Assembly: GCA_003194525.1 (NCBI GenBank)
Contig: NBIV01000003.1
Span: forward strand, 62,001 to 126,000
Direction: 5' to 3'
From: Gracilariopsis chorda
Taxonomy: Eukaryota > Rhodophyta > Florideophyceae > Gracilariales > Gracilariaceae
DNA: 64,000 nucleotides
In this document: positions 10,043-21,190 of the stretch, piece by piece
Numbering within the stretch: position 1 is the stretch's first letter
Layout of the letters: each line of letters opens with the position of its first letter
The notes under the pieces: generated by a model
What the model saw: the letters and a program-made list of their open reading frames with translations, nothing else
Databases searched by the model: none
Told to the model about the DNA's origin: nothing
Program-made: the position numbers and the translations under genes

Positions 10043-11451
10043 TTCTGCAATTCGCGTGTTCCTCACGCCGTCAAAATGGCTGTTCCTTTTTGGAGCTGGT
10101 TCTGGTGTCATAGCACGATTGCTGTTGCCAGTGTGCTGGTTTCCGAAATGAAAATAACACTGCTACTGGTAGCGTTGCGGAAAACGCTTGTTACTTTTTT
10201 GTTCATGGTAGACAACTCGTGTCAAGCGTCGTGTAGGTCGACGCGTTGAACGTGTATTGTGCGGAAACGGGTATCGACTGGAGGGAGAGAAGAGGTGCGA
10301 GTCTGGGATATTCGAGTGCAGAGGTGGTGAGCAGTGCTGCTGGACGAAATTGAGTGTGTGTGACAGGGGGTAATGGAGCAACGAAGGGGTGCTGTTATGG
10401 CACTATAGAATGTATGTGGATCTTGGCGCCGGTTTACACAGAATGAAAGCCCCTGCATATGCGATACGAATGCTGCTACGCTGGTTTCCGCAATGACGAT
10501 GAAGCTACAGAGTAGCTTCAGGCACTTCCTTTTGACGTACATGTTTGTGTCGGCGATTGTATACATATGTCCACATATATGTGGTGAGCGTGTGTCTCGT
10601 GTGTGGGAAAGGAATGAAAAGGTTCACCAAGTATCGAAACCTTTCTTGAGCAGTGTAGCAGAACAACATGAAAGTGTGACAGAGAGAGGGAACAGTGGAT
10701 GAGGTGCGAGGGGACCTGTAACCGATGTTCGCTTTCTGTAGGGCATGCATAGGCGTTTCTCCGTAACTCGGTTTTATATACTGTAATCCTGGACAGGCTG
10801 TAGTTTACAGTATACCGTCATACGGATGTAGTTTAGACTTAGGCGACGACGCTTCAGTAAACCGAGGCACCGAAAGTTCGGGGTCTGTTACAGGACCGCA
10901 GTTATGGCGGTAGCGAAGCTAGGTGCCACAGAGGAAACAACAGTACGTTGACAGTAGACGAGGGCAGGAACGACGAGCGTGACGGAACAGCTTGTTCCTT
11001 GAATGAACGTAAACTGTTTACGAGCAGGAGGTACAAAGGCCTGCAATTGCAACCACCAGGGTCTCGAGATCTGCGTGTGGGAGCTCACTACAAGTATCGC
11101 TGGACAAGCTCGCATCAGTGTCTGGCCGGACACTTTTGTAGCCCAGTCGTTTCACACTGCGCTGCGGAATACACGCGGACGGGACGACGACGTGTGGTCG
11201 TCCTCGCCCACGCATATTTAATATACGGGGACGAGGAAGACCACAGGGTGCTATTGTTGCAAGAAGCGACACGGGCGAAAACATGCAACGCAACTGGCAA
11301 GAACGAATGAGTGCCTTGCATTGTTGTAAATATGCAAAAGCAATAAGAACGGGCCAATGAAATGGGAACAGCTGACGTCGCCGCGATACAGCGACTAAAG
11401 TACGGGCGGAGAGTGCAGGCGCAGCAACGAGATTCAGATGCGGCACTCCTC
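10043..11451. other. Intergenic, no supported gene
   Basis: About 1.4 kb. Overlapping short frames occur on both strands, but none shows a domain, a signal peptide or a consistent composition. Confidence 0.5.
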
Positions 11452-11524
11452 GGCGTCTATGGTCTAGGGGTAAGATTCTTGCTTTGGGTGCAAGAGGTCC
11501 CGGGTTCGATCCCCGGTAGACGCC
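11452..11524 (+). tRNA. tRNA-Pro (anticodon UGG)
   Basis: A 73-nt cloverleaf. The acceptor GGCGTCT pairs perfectly with AGACGCC. The D arm is GGTCTAGGGGTAAGATT. The anticodon stem CTTGC/GCAAG encloses loop TTTGGGT, giving anticodon TGG. The T arm CCGGGTTCGATCCCCGG is canonical. There is no intron and no encoded CCA. It lies 290 bp upstream of the metacaspase start codon on the same strand. Confidence 0.96.
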
Positions 11525-11814
11525 CTTCACGGCAGCATCGCGTCACGAGATGCGGTCATGGGTACACTTTTTTGGGTTGTGTGGACTTACGATGAGTGGG
11601 CGCTTTGTGTTTGTGCTGTCGTTTGGCATTGCTGCGCGGCATGCGCAGGCGGTGGGAGAGATGGATAGCGTGACGTAATCCCTGTTGCTGTCGAGCTGCG
11701 TGGATGTGGTGCCTTTGAATGATGCGCTTATTTAAGACGCGGTGGGCGCCGAGGTCGCCGAGGACCTGGGTGCCAGCCAACTGGTGTTTGCATGAATCAG
11801 TTACCGTTTCAAGA

Positions 11815-12799
11815 ATGGGAAAGCACGCAGTTGTGGTCGGTATCAACTACAAGGGCTCCGGCAATGGCGAACGTAAGTAATGCATTTCTTTTTCGCTACT
11901 GTGAACGCAGCACGTTCTGACCCTTTTTCTCTCCACCAGTCAAGGGGTGTACAAATGACGCGGAGACAATGACCAGAATTCTGCTGGAGAAGGGATACAA
12001 CGTGGCTACGCTATCGGACGGGCATAGCAAGTGGTACAAGCCGACGTACGAAATCATCATGCTGGCGCTTGAGGACCTGATCAGCAACAAAAAGGCCGGA
12101 GACAACCTGGTGTTCTATTTCTCCGGGCACGGCACGCAGGAGAACGACGGCGGCCGCGACGAACGCGACGGACTTGACGAGTGCATTGTGAGCAGTGACT
12201 GGAGAGCCATCTCCGATAATACACTTCGCGATACGTTTGAACGCGTTCCAGACGGTGTGTCATGCACGGCCATCATGGACTGCTGTCATTCCGGCACGTT
12301 GTTTGACGGGCAGCATCGTCTCATTCACGGCGATAAGAACCTGGACAGGTCCTCGTCTTCGGCGCGCTTGCGCCCAGAGGTCAGTGCGCCGTTGAAAAAA
12401 CCCGCGACCACGAACACGCGTTTCATACCGTTGTCGCAAGTGGAGGAGCAGTACAACAAACTTCACGGCCATCGCGACACAATGGCGCGCTCAGCTGACA
12501 CGTGCGTGGCGCGATCAATGGCGCTGCCGCAGCGGCGCAAGGGGCGCAGGGCGGACACGACGCTGCTGCTGAGCGCGTGCGAAGAGGGGGAGAAGTGCTT
12601 GGACGTGGCGCCGCACGACGGTACCGCGCCGTTTGGCCTATTCACGAAGGCGCTGGAAGTGGCGTACCGTCAGCGACGGAGCGCGCGGTACGACGAACTG
12701 GTGTGGGAGGTGCGGCGCATGTTGCGGGTGGCCGGATTCTCGCAGAACCCCTGCCTGGAGGGCACGCGCGCCATGGCGTCCGTCGCGTTCCTGCAATGA
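11815..12799 (+). CDS. Metacaspase (peptidase family C14), two exons
   Basis: A Cys-dependent Arg/Lys-specific peptidase. Exon 1 is 11815-11872 and exon 2 is 11940-12799; the 67-bp intron begins GTAAGT and ends CAG. Splicing joins MGKHAVVVGINYKGSGNGE to LKGCTNDAETMTRILLEKGY, the classic start of the p20 domain; the product is about 305 residues. The catalytic His is in FYFSGHGTQ (about residue 83) and the catalytic Cys is the second Cys of DCCHSG (about residue 135). The acidic patch GGRDERDGLDE matches the calcium-binding/loop region. The p10-like part holds LLLSACEEGE and SQNPCLEG. There is no N-terminal zinc-finger or proline-rich prodomain, so it is a short type I-like form. Family knowledge links these enzymes to calcium-activated proteolysis, stress and cell death; the substrate here is unknown. 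Confidence 0.93.
11873..11939 (+). other. Metacaspase intron (67 bp, GT-AG)
   Basis: The donor is GTAAGT and the acceptor CCACCAG follows a pyrimidine-rich tract. Removing it restores the conserved metacaspase frame exactly through a split Leu codon (C/TC). It is the only intron I can support in the window. Confidence 0.9.
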
Positions 12800-13442
12800 A
12801 GTAACGAGTAGGTAGGGAGGAGGGAGCGTTGTAACTAACCAAGATTGTTGCGGTCAAGAGACAGAGGCGTCGACGGACGGCCAGGTCACAGTCCTTGCTA
12901 ACGGGCAACTAAAGACCCAAACCCTACTGGACCCCGTAACCTAGGTACAGCACACCCAGACACAAGCTTCTATTCTATTGCAGGGATCGGCATGCTTTTG
13001 CGGTATAGCGATGTGGTGCACGCTTCACTTTGGTTAGTTAATCACATTCGTAGACTCCTTTTGTCATATATAAAAACTACAGCTATGCTATCAATAAAAC
13101 ACCTTGCAAAACTTCTTTAAACCCACGAAATACTATATGACACATGTCACAAAAATGGCGGAACTTTCTGCCAATTCAAACCTCTTGCCTAGTGTCATAG
13201 TCAAAACGACTAGGTCACATGTCCGGTGTGAACTGATGATAGTCGCAGCTGGTACACGTATATCAACCACCACACCTAGCACTTAGTATTAGTGACAGCA
13301 AACACTGCGTTGCTTGTCTATCCCAACTAAGGCCCGGTACAGATCGGGTTCAGAAGGAACCCCTGAACACAGGTATGAAACTATGCCATTGTTGCTATTG
13401 AAATGATTCGTATACAACTGCACACGTTGTGCTACACGTTGC
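12800..13442. other. Convergent intergenic stretch, nothing found
   Basis: About 640 bp between the 3' ends of the metacaspase (plus) and the three-TM protein gene (minus). AATAAA occurs near 13093. No gene is seen. Confidence 0.5.
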
Positions 13443-14567
13443 CTACAGTTGCGGCGACGTTGTGTCCTCCTCATACTGCGCGTTGGCCGGCGGTGGGGTG
13501 CCGGCGGTGGCCATGACAGACACGAGCGGGCGGTCGCTGTCGTAACTGTCCAAGCGCACAAAGGCGGCGGCGCGGCCGCCTACCACGCCGGCCGCTGTGC
13601 TGTCACCGCCAGGTGGGTGGCAAGTGCGCGTTGCCCAATGCATTGCGTTGTTCATGTCGTACAGCACGCCGCGCTTCAACGCCGCCATGGCGACGAAAAA
13701 GAGCACGCAGCAAATCCAAAACAGCAGCGCCGTCACAAACGTCCACCCCTTTATCATGCTCACTTCGCGCCGCTCGACTTCAAACTCGCAGCGTGCCGTT
13801 TGCGATTGCAGAAGCGTCTGTCGTCGCAATTCCAGTTCCTCCAGTACCGATATTGAGTACAGCTGTTGTATGTTTCTGGCTATCCACCGCAGTCGTGCCG
13901 CGCGTAACGAAAAGTGCACGTGCGTAACGAAGAAACTTGCGTTGGCATTTCTCGATGATCGTCCGTCGTACGGCTCGGATATCAGCAGCGTGTTCTCGTC
14001 GGCCAGTAGAACGCTCACACAAAAGTTCTCCTTGCAGAACGACGTCATTCCTCTTTCAAACGGCGAGCGCAACTGCCTGGCATTCGGGCGGTAAGAATAC
14101 ACGGCCTTCTCCTCACACTGCACCGCCCCGTTGCGCGCGCTGTAGTTTCCCCCCCGAAATGAAAACGTCCCGTTTCGCACTTGCACGCAGGAGAGGCCGA
14201 TAGCTTCTGCGCCTCCATCAACGCTCAAATCAGCGTTTCCGCGCTGCACCGCGCTGTCAGAATCGAACCTTCTTCTCTCAATGAGCCGTACACACGGCTG
14301 CGATTGGTTCCGAGTGACAAAGTCGGTGTGAGTGTTAGCGGACGTGAATACCTCCACGCTGACGAAACACGCCGTTGCAAATACCGCTAACAGTCGGCTT
14401 CGTATCCGGTGTCGCCGCACGCTTATCAGCTTGCCTTGGCGTAGCGCGCGGCTTTCTAGGAGCGCGTTTAGAGTGAACAGACCGTGAAGGCACGCCAGTT
14501 CTACCACCACGCTCGTCAGTGTCACCACCAGGCTGAATATGCTTGCTCTCAGCGGTATCGTCACCAT
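13443..14567 (-). CDS. Three-TM membrane protein with Cys-containing ectodomain, paralog 1 (unknown family)
   Basis: A 374-residue protein. Predicted membrane segments lie at about residues 9-35 (FSLVVTLTSVVVELACL), 57-77 (LLAVFATACFVSVEVF) and 272-297 (FVTALLFWICCVLFFVAMAA). The loop between TM1 and TM2 is strongly basic (RRHRIRSR), which puts it in the cytosol. The roughly 190-residue region between TM2 and TM3 is then extracellular or lumenal and the C-terminal 77 residues cytosolic. The ectodomain holds six cysteines at positions matched in the paralog at 26017-27138 (PCVR, LSCVQV, VQCEE, two more, RCEF). After TM3 both have G-V-x-YDM-x-NA-x-HWA. No known receptor or enzyme domain is recognised. 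It is transcribed away from the secreted Cys-rich protein gene at 16782, and that two-gene arrangement is repeated at 26-30.7 kb. A receptor- or channel-like role is only an inference. Confidence 0.85.
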   Translation of the reverse strand: MVTIPLRASIFSLVVTLTSVVVELACLHGLFTLNALLESRALRQGKLISVRRHRIRSRLLAVFATACFVSVEVFTSANTHTDFVTRNQSQPCVRLIERRRFDSDSAVQRGNADLSVDGGAEAIGLSCVQVRNGTFSFRGGNYSARNGAVQCEEKAVYSYRPNARQLRSPFERGMTSFCKENFCVSVLLADENTLLISEPYDGRSSRNANASFFVTHVHFSLRAARLRWIARNIQQLYSISVLEELELRRQTLLQSQTARCEFEVERREVSMIKGWTFVTALLFWICCVLFFVAMAALKRGVLYDMNNAMHWATRTCHPPGGDSTAAGVVGGRAAAFVRLDSYDSDRPLVSVMATAGTPPPANAQYEEDTTSPQL

Positions 14568-16674
14568 TGATATCGGCCTGCCTTACGTTCAGCACCCCGG
14601 TGAACACAGTTGCGTGCTAGTCAGAGCACAGCTGTTTACAACTGATGCAGCTTTCTTCATCGCGCTCGCCTCGCCGAGACGCGCAGCTCATCTTTGACAG
14701 CGACTAAAGTAACCGACACACGCTGGCGAAAGCGAGCGTGTGCGGCAAGAGCAGGCAACAACGTGTGCACCACGCTCGCTTTTGCGAGCGTGGTGTAGAT
14801 GTCGTTGCTTGCTCTTGCCGGACGAGTATAAGTTTGCACTTTTTCACGCTTCCCACGTACGAAGGGATTGCTACCATACGGTAGCGCGTATGTGTTTCTA
14901 CACACAGTACGATGCACTTCGGGCGCTGCCGTCTCCTAGAACGCCTGACACCGCATTTGACGTCACCCTCGCTCCCCAAACAAACAAAACTGTCCAACCC
15001 GGTAGATCTCTCAGCGCCGCCGCCAAGATTTATATCCAAGTTGATATTCACCATCACACATTCTCCAACGGAAGGTTGGCGCCACGTGCGTATTCATAGC
15101 CGTATTATCTGGGGCCATATCGATACCAGCAGCACGACGCAACAATGCCCACCTCCAGCTAATCTTGTCCATGCGTGTATCTATTTAAACCCTTACCCAA
15201 AACGTTTACACCTTGCTGCCCTGGCTGCAAGAAAATGGGCTCGGAGGTCCCACTCCTGCACCGTTCCGCTGGTGCCGGTGGCCTGCCACCATCGTAACGC
15301 TCTAAGCTATTCTTCAGCGACGGCGCAAACGGCGGTGGTCAGCACTGTGGACCAAACCCAACTCCAGAAGGAGAGCGTACCTTTTGGAGATGATGAGCAC
15401 ATTCGGGTGGCGCGTTTGCCCCTTAAAACTCCTCGAGCCTTCATCAATAGACTTCGTCGCTCTCGCCGTTGGTGTTTGTACCAGCTCGGCGGAAAGCGAC
15501 ACCAGCAATTGTTGCTGCTTTCCACGCAATCGCAACACTACATACGTATAAATCTATGAACAGACGCTAATACTTGTGCTTCTGGCCGTACACAAGGAAC
15601 AGTGACCTTATGTGTAACCGGAACAAGGCATCACGTTCATTCTAACACCTCCTCTTGCCTGTTGGAAACATGGATATCCCTTACTCTACTCTAGAGAGGA
15701 ACGCTTTCCTTGCAAACCCGTTTCGCAGCTACAGGTTTAAAATGTAAAACCTTTCTAACCCCTTACCCCAGCCTCACAGCGTCGCAATCGTTCCTCGAGA
15801 TGGATGTATGGACAGAGGTAGCAATCACCCCCGTCATGCGTTTCACGTATTGAGAACCTGTTGCTTCTTGATGGGCGCACTTGCATGAATCTTGCTTCAT
15901 CGTATCGTTTCGGGCCATTTATGAAATCGGTTTTCGAGGTGTAATTTAGTGTACGACTTGCCCCGATTCACTTGCAACAGCGTTCTTTCTTGAACAGTGC
16001 TTGGAGAAGAAAAGAGGAGTATGCAACTTAATCTATTTCCTACAGCAATCATGTGACGGCTTCGTCGTCACCACTGCTCCGTCAATTCCTGGTGTTGAAC
16101 GCAAGAAAGGCAAGCCTCCTGCCAACTGCCGGTAGTCTTCTGTGTGAGTGACATTCAGAAAACACAGTATTGCCTTTTTCTCCTTTGAAATTCGTCTTCT
16201 TCATCCCTGTTCTTCAGCGGAAGACCGCAGAGCCTTACTATATGTCGCTATCATCATCCCTAAGTGTCACAGATGGACTGTACCTGTAGATAGCGACCGA
16301 GAGGACCTTATGAAGGATACTGGTGGTATAGTTGGTACCGGCCTCACTTCGAGCTGAGTCTCCAAATTCCGGTGCTGCCTCATCGAGACAACATGTAGGA
16401 TATTCTGTAACAAAATGCATCCCAAAGTATCTAATGGACCATGATGTAGGATTATAGGTTTGAAAAACTCCTCGCCCGCGCGTCTACGTGTACAAACCAA
16501 TTGCTGATTTACTCCGCAACTTTTCTTCGGTCCATGCTCCATGCGCAGAAGCAACATGACAGTAGAGGTGACTCACTGATTGATAATGTGTCACGCTAAG
16601 TGTTTTTCAGCATCGAAATCGCACTATTCTGCACACAAGCCGACTTCCATGCACATACAATGACCAACGTTCCT
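14568..16674. other. Divergent intergenic region of module 1
   Basis: About 2.1 kb between the starts of the three-TM gene and the secreted-protein gene. It contains a strong hairpin (14743-14820) and another stem just before it (ACACACGCT...AGCGTGTG, about 14716-14742). A 215-codon open frame at 14912-15559 (plus) runs over the hairpin-proximal DNA; it lacks any recognisable domain and I do not call it a gene. Confidence 0.5.
14743..14820. repeat. Long imperfect hairpin (about 37-nt arms, 4-nt loop)
   Basis: The left arm starts CGGCAAGAGCAGGCAACAAC and ends CACCACGCTCGC; after TTTT the right arm runs GCGAGCGTGGTG and ends TTGCTTGCTCTTGCCG. Only a few mismatches interrupt the pairing. It lies about 180 bp upstream of the three-TM gene start. 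Confidence 0.85.
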
Positions 16675-16681
16675 TATATAA
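16675..16681 (+). promoter_or_regulatory. TATA-box candidate for secreted Cys-rich protein 1
   Basis: TATATAA, 101 bp upstream of the ATG at 16782. Confidence 0.5.
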
Positions 16682-16781
16682 CTTGAAACAAATGACCGGG
16701 TTGACCATCACGTTCCTCCCCGGATGCGGATCTGGCTAGAAAGCCATCAGCTGCTAGTATTGTCTTCCAATCTCGGCTATC

Positions 16782-17390
16782 ATGTCTTCCGCCACAGTTC
16801 TATTCTTCCTTTCTGTGCTCTGCCTGGTCATTTCCTCCTCGGCGACCTCTGGTTCTCATCCACGCTTTCATGGCCGCCGCCGATCTCGCATTCGACAAAG
16901 TCTCATACTCTGTTCCGCTGAATGCGGATGCGTAACAGAATCTGGTCAAACGCTGATTTGCCCTTTCATCGAAGAAACTGAAGCTCTCACCGTATTTCGT
17001 GCAAATCAGGTATCAAGAAACAGATACCGCGTGCTTCGCCAACTAACCGTTGGTTCCTTTGTTACCAGCGAGGAGACGCAGTCCGCTGGTTCATGTCCAT
17101 CGTCAGCAGGTGCACCGCCTCCAGCGGGAACTCGTCCTCTTTGTTTCACTGCTCCGCCTCCACCACGTCCTGATGACGAAGCGCCGGTGAGTGACGTTAA
17201 TGAGACTTTGAGCGTGTGCAGTAATGGGGCGGCAGTTGATCTTAATATTGAACAAAGTGATGGACTTGGTTCGACGAGCTTGGTCTTCCGACAAGTTGTT
17301 CCTGCAGTAACATTTGACGCGAACGGACGTAGACAAGCCGCCCTCGGTGCAGTGGGCAGACTCATCGGGTGCAGACCGCGTTTCTTGTGA
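16782..17390 (+). CDS. Secreted Cys-rich protein with proline-rich segment, paralog 1
   Basis: A 202-residue protein. The signal peptide is about residues 1-22 (VLFFLSVLCLVISSSATS), followed by a basic stretch (RFHGRRRSRIRQ). The core C-S-A-E-CGC-x-TESGQ...CPFIEE, then VFRANQVSRNRYRVLRQLTV, matches the protein at 30204-30683 (C-x3-CGC-x-TE-x-G...CPFI, RAN, R-x-R-x2-RQ-x-T). A proline-rich part (APPPAGTRPL, APPPPRPDD) lies at about 112-140, and a C-terminal extension (about 60 residues longer than the paralog) ends IGCRPRFL. No known family is recognised. It is divergent from the three-TM gene at 13443-14567, as in the second module. It could act as an extracellular partner of that protein; this is inference from co-duplication only. 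Confidence 0.82.
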   Translation: MSSATVLFFLSVLCLVISSSATSGSHPRFHGRRRSRIRQSLILCSAECGCVTESGQTLICPFIEETEALTVFRANQVSRNRYRVLRQLTVGSFVTSEETQSAGSCPSSAGAPPPAGTRPLCFTAPPPPRPDDEAPVSDVNETLSVCSNGAAVDLNIEQSDGLGSTSLVFRQVVPAVTFDANGRRQAALGAVGRLIGCRPRFL

Positions 17391-18071
17391 AACATGTGTC
17401 GAGTAGATATGGCTACCGTTGCGTGACGGGCGCTGGTGATGGAGCTGGATGAATGGAGAGCAAACATGAATGAATGCTGCGCTTTACTCTCGCCGTTGTT
17501 CATTCGACGGCTCCTGTCTACAGCTGACAGTTTCCAGATCATGTGGCAGCTCCCTGTGCGTGCGTCAGGCTCCGCTCCGTAGGCAGGCCACACAAATACT
17601 CAAGCATCAAGCGCGCACGGAATGACCTTAGCTGTAGATAACTTCACACCTGCTGTAGTGTGCAGGTCAAGGCGCACATGTTTGGCTGGGACTTCAAAAC
17701 CAGTCGTTCGAATGAAGCTGTGAAATGAAAAGGGTCATTCTGGCATCAGGCGAGCGACAGGGTCTTTTCTTGAATGCCCGCGCTAGTGACACCAGAAATG
17801 TTGTTTGAACATGCTACTGACTCTGCGCGTATGGTGCAGTTCGGAGGTGAACAGTCACCTTGTTTGTCAGATCGGCATAGTGACTTATTGCTTGTCACCC
17901 TCCGTTTTCGCAAGGCATGTAAATGTACCCTTTTGCAATTTCAAGTCACTTCTGCACACTGAATGTTCCACTTGTGTGCCTAGACTCACACCCCTGACCC
18001 AAACTTTGTCTCGATCACACCTCTAGCCGCACCATTTCCATCTCTCAATTGGTGCGCAATACACCCAGAAA
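17391..18071. other. Intergenic, no supported gene
   Basis: About 680 bp between the secreted protein gene and the J-domain gene. No domain-bearing frame is seen; it probably holds the J-gene promoter. Confidence 0.45.
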
Positions 18072-18449
18072 ATGGCTTCAAGTGTTCTTCCATCAACAAC
18101 ATATACCACCTTTTCCCACATTGAAAACACAGATGACTGCACAACTCTTGCCGAGCTCTTCTGCCTACGAACACAATCGAGGCTGAGCATGTTTCGCAAG
18201 TCATTTCTCCGCCTATCGCTTCTCGTACACCCCGATCGCGGCGGTAACGTTGACCCAGAACGCCCAAAAGAGTGCATGCAGATCATCTCTAGAGGCTTCA
18301 AACAAGCAAAAAACGAAGCACTCATTACGGCCTGGAAAGAGAGTGAAGCGGTTTCTGGGGACTTTCTGTTCAAAAGGGAGGTTTACTTTTGTTTGCGCAC
18401 CAGCGAGCGTGAGAAACAGTACGACCGGAAAATGCACATTTCGGAATGA
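18072..18449 (+). pseudogene. J-domain (DnaJ-like) protein, 5' part, cut by LTR
   Basis: 125 codons. The central region (FRKSFLRLSLLVHPDRGGN...ISRGFKQAKNEAL) is a J domain with the HPD motif that stimulates Hsp70 ATPase, so a co-chaperone role is likely. The stop is not native: the last codons are ATT TCG GAA and the TGA is the first three bases of the inserted LTR (18447). The 5-bp flank CGGAA (18442-18446) reappears, inverted, at 22091-22095. From there an in-frame continuation of about 80 codons runs on the minus strand to a stop at 21857. The gene was therefore split by an LTR insertion and its tail carried away by an inversion. The truncated product keeps the whole J domain and may still be made. 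Confidence 0.75.
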
Positions 18450-19260
18450 AGTGCAACGCCCTCAGGGAGGGATTTCTGGTACTTGATTGTTTTCCCGATA
18501 TTATCGGTTGTGTAGTGTGAATATGAACTACGCCTCACTATGGTGGATATGGACACGTAAGACACGGTTTTGGGCCAATTGGCGGTTGGTCACAGTAGTG
18601 GGTGTTGCCACGAAATGTGGAGTATTTTAGTTGATTTTATTTATTATTTTCACACCCATTTCTGGGAAGCTAGTACTTAGTGCGACGGCGCACTGCCGTC
18701 GCACCAGTAAACCTTGCCCAACAAGGGACCCCAACCTGGGGAATTGGCTCTAGTTGTTACCGCTTGCGCGCGGGCTCTACTCCCCCTTGGAGGGAAACGC
18801 AGTAAACCACGGGACATCTAACCCGCTTGCACATCTTAAGAGGCCCACCCTTGGGAGTATAATTGTTCCAATCACATTGGTGTTTCGCCCTGTATAGGGA
18901 GTCCTGTCCACCGGCATTGCCGTATTTGTTCGTCGCTCTCGCGACTTACCCTCACCCAGTCTTCCTCCTATCCCCCTTTCAGGGTAGTACATCCCGCTAC
19001 CTGCGGCCCCTCCTGTGTGCACCCGCTCACACTTCCCCACTTACGTGGAAACATACCTCTACTGAGGATCACACCCCGCTCGCGCGGATACCGATTCTTC
19101 GCCTTCACCTCCCTGCGCAAGTCGCGACAGGTGTCCCTGGTCTTACAAACCGGCTTCGCAGTGACAACTATGGGAGGGCTCTACCCAGCTGGATTTACCC
19201 CGTGAGAGGAAGATCCCGAACGTCTTTCGGTGTTTTTCCCCTTTGGGGCATTGCACCACA
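18447..19260 (+). mobile_element. Solo LTR, family A, copy 2 (inversion junction)
   Basis: An 814-bp copy in the opposite orientation to the other three: it starts TGAAGTGCAACGCC and ends CATTGCACCACA. Its own flanks do not match (CGGAA left, AAAAG right), but they match the reverse complements of the flanks of copy 3 at 22096-22928 (TTCCG left, CTTTT right). Both copies are therefore recombinant junctions of an inversion. Confidence 0.92.
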
Positions 19261-20287
19261 AAAAGCAATGTCAAATGACTTCTCTTGGTTCACGATCGTG
19301 GTTCTGCGGGGCATATCGAACCCTTCCACGTCCGCCAGGGCTTTAAAAACCTTCACCGAGGCCTCGTTTCATTCAGGGCCAACAGAATGCGCAAACGCCA
19401 GAGGGACGAGGTGATTGTTGGTGTGATACCCGACAACCACAAAGATTGTGCCGTAAGATTGTGGTCCAATTTCCTCACAATGGGTCGTATCCGCCGCAGT
19501 TATCAAGCGCGCTTTCTGGCAAAAATGCTGCGCGGTACTAAGCAAGAAGACAAAGCCGCTATAGTACATTCCATCATCAGTTATATCGGACACGTCCACC
19601 ATACCGAGGTCGAACACTGATTCCTTCGGGAGAGCGCCACCCTTAACCGTCTGTTTGAAAATGTGTTTGGCTACTTTGACTCTCAGTGCCTTCATCTCTA
19701 CCCCATCACAGATATCTATCCAGGCCATGTGGCCTTGCTGACGTAGCAGAGCAGCATACCCGTCCAGCGCAGCCATGCCAACGGCGCGGGAGACGGTCAA
19801 GTGGCGCTGTAACTCGCGCCGTATGGCACGGTAATGGGTATACGGCGGCTGTCTTTGATAAATTCCTTTCGCCTTCACCAGAGACGCTATAGACTTCACA
19901 GAAATTTTGGGGTCTTCGGCTGCGTTTTCAAGAATCGTTCGGGCGACTTGATGTGCAGTGTACGCAGCAGTGCACTGCTTTGCATTCCGGGCGTGACTAA
20001 TTCCACTCGCGGCGGATGGCATGTCCTGCCCGAAGCACTTGATGCTGTGACCAGCGAACTTATTCAGCTTCCACATGTTGTTCCTAGGTTGCCAGTCGAA
20101 AGCAACCTTTGCGGAACACTCCTTCTCTGGAAATGTCATCGTGACCTTGGTAATCGTCAGATGAATATTGATTCTGGGCTGGATACCCATATATGCTGTT
20201 TACGCTCTCACGAATGGTTCGCACTTCCAACGGGCGTCGAACATCATGCTCACAACGGGCTGTATGGCACAGACTCTACGGGATTTC
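19261..20287 (-). pseudogene. MULE (Mutator-like) transposase, central part
   Basis: Minus-strand coding with two in-frame stops: one about base 20200, before TAYMGIQPR, and one about base 19370. It includes a zinc-binding/DNA-binding-like N-terminal region (FDARWKCEPF) and the start of the DDE core, AADTTHCEEIGPQSYGTIFV then LVPLAFAHSV, where the Asp is the first catalytic residue by family knowledge. After the second stop the frame reads VKVFKALADVEGFDMP and IVNQEKSFDIAF; the expected second catalytic Asp is replaced by Asn. The piece ends abruptly at the LTR at 19260. It is bounded upstream by the solo LTR at 20288-21190. The fragments at 21191-21785 (minus) and 22929-23910 (plus) complete it. 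Confidence 0.8.
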
Positions 20288-21190
20288 TGAAGTGCAATCC
20301 TCAAGGAGGAAGACTCAGCGATGCCCTGTGGACTTGGTGTTTTTGCCGCTTTCGCGTGTTTATGATTACTACCGCTATTAGCGGGTGTCTCAGCCCTCAG
20401 CGGATCCGCACTGTGCGCCAGGTGCACACCTGTGCATGCGCCGTGTGCCGTCCAAGGCGTGAGTGGACCACGTGTGACACGGATAGTCAAGAGGAGGTTG
20501 GCACCACGGTGTGGACATTTAGTTAACTTATACTTATTATTTATTATTTATCTACGCTACAGTAGGGAGATTACGACACTATATAGTGGCTCGGCGACCT
20601 CGCCCTGACACTGAGTAAACTTCCCCAACCAGGGTTCTTGGCTCTAAGTCTTTTCGGCTTTCGCGAGTCTTCTACGCTCCTCGGAGGTAAAGCCGCGTTA
20701 CTAACGGTAGATCTATCCACCCTGCGTCACCAGGAGTATCACCGCCTTGGGCATTCGTCACTTAATTCACCACCGCCGTGTTCTCGCCCCTGTTTAGGGT
20801 TCCTTTTGTACCTTTTTCCGTGGTCCCGTTGGCCCACACCCCTGTCGCGCCCAATCGGGCATCCCCCGTATTTCCCTTACCCCACTCTCGTGGTTCCTAC
20901 CCCTTTGTGTGGTTGCTCGTCACCGCTGACGCGTGTCTCTCGCGCCGGTATCCCGTGACGTCTTCCCCTACTTACGTGGACTCGTACTCCTTGGAAGGGC
21001 TGTTTTCCCATTCGTGGTGATCCTAATCCTACCGTTTCAACTCTCCCTGCTTGGCGTGAGGGTGAGCCTCGGCTTTACAACCCGACTTCGTCGTGCTCAT
21101 CCGGAGAGGATCCGTTCGCTGTGTTACCCTCCAGAGGGGAAGATTCCGAACGTCTTCGTGTGTTGTCCCGCTTGCGGGTATTGCACTACA
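20288..21190 (+). mobile_element. Solo LTR of the chromodomain retrotransposon (family B)
   Basis: 903 bp, the reverse complement of the LTRs of the array at 34-61.6 kb: it starts TGAAGTGCAATCC and ends GTATTGCACTACA. It is flanked by a perfect 5-bp duplication, ATTTC (20283-20287 and 21191-21195). It lies inside the MULE gene. LTR plus one duplication is 908 bp, and subtracting that brings the upstream and downstream MULE frames into phase. Confidence 0.95.

Noticed and set aside
10222-10750. Overlapping 70-114-codon frames downstream of the second tRNA-Thr
   Set aside because: Frames on both strands overlap, with no domain or conserved pattern.
11873-11910. Alternative metacaspase acceptor at the earlier GAACGCAG
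   Set aside because: It would add residues that break the conserved NGELKGCTND segment; the acceptor at 11939 restores it exactly.
14912-15559. 215-codon plus-strand frame between the three-TM gene and the secreted-protein gene
   Set aside because: No domain, no signal peptide, erratic composition, and no better start; a short Met-initiated frame at 15236 would need a 24-bp intron to join it. Treated as chance.
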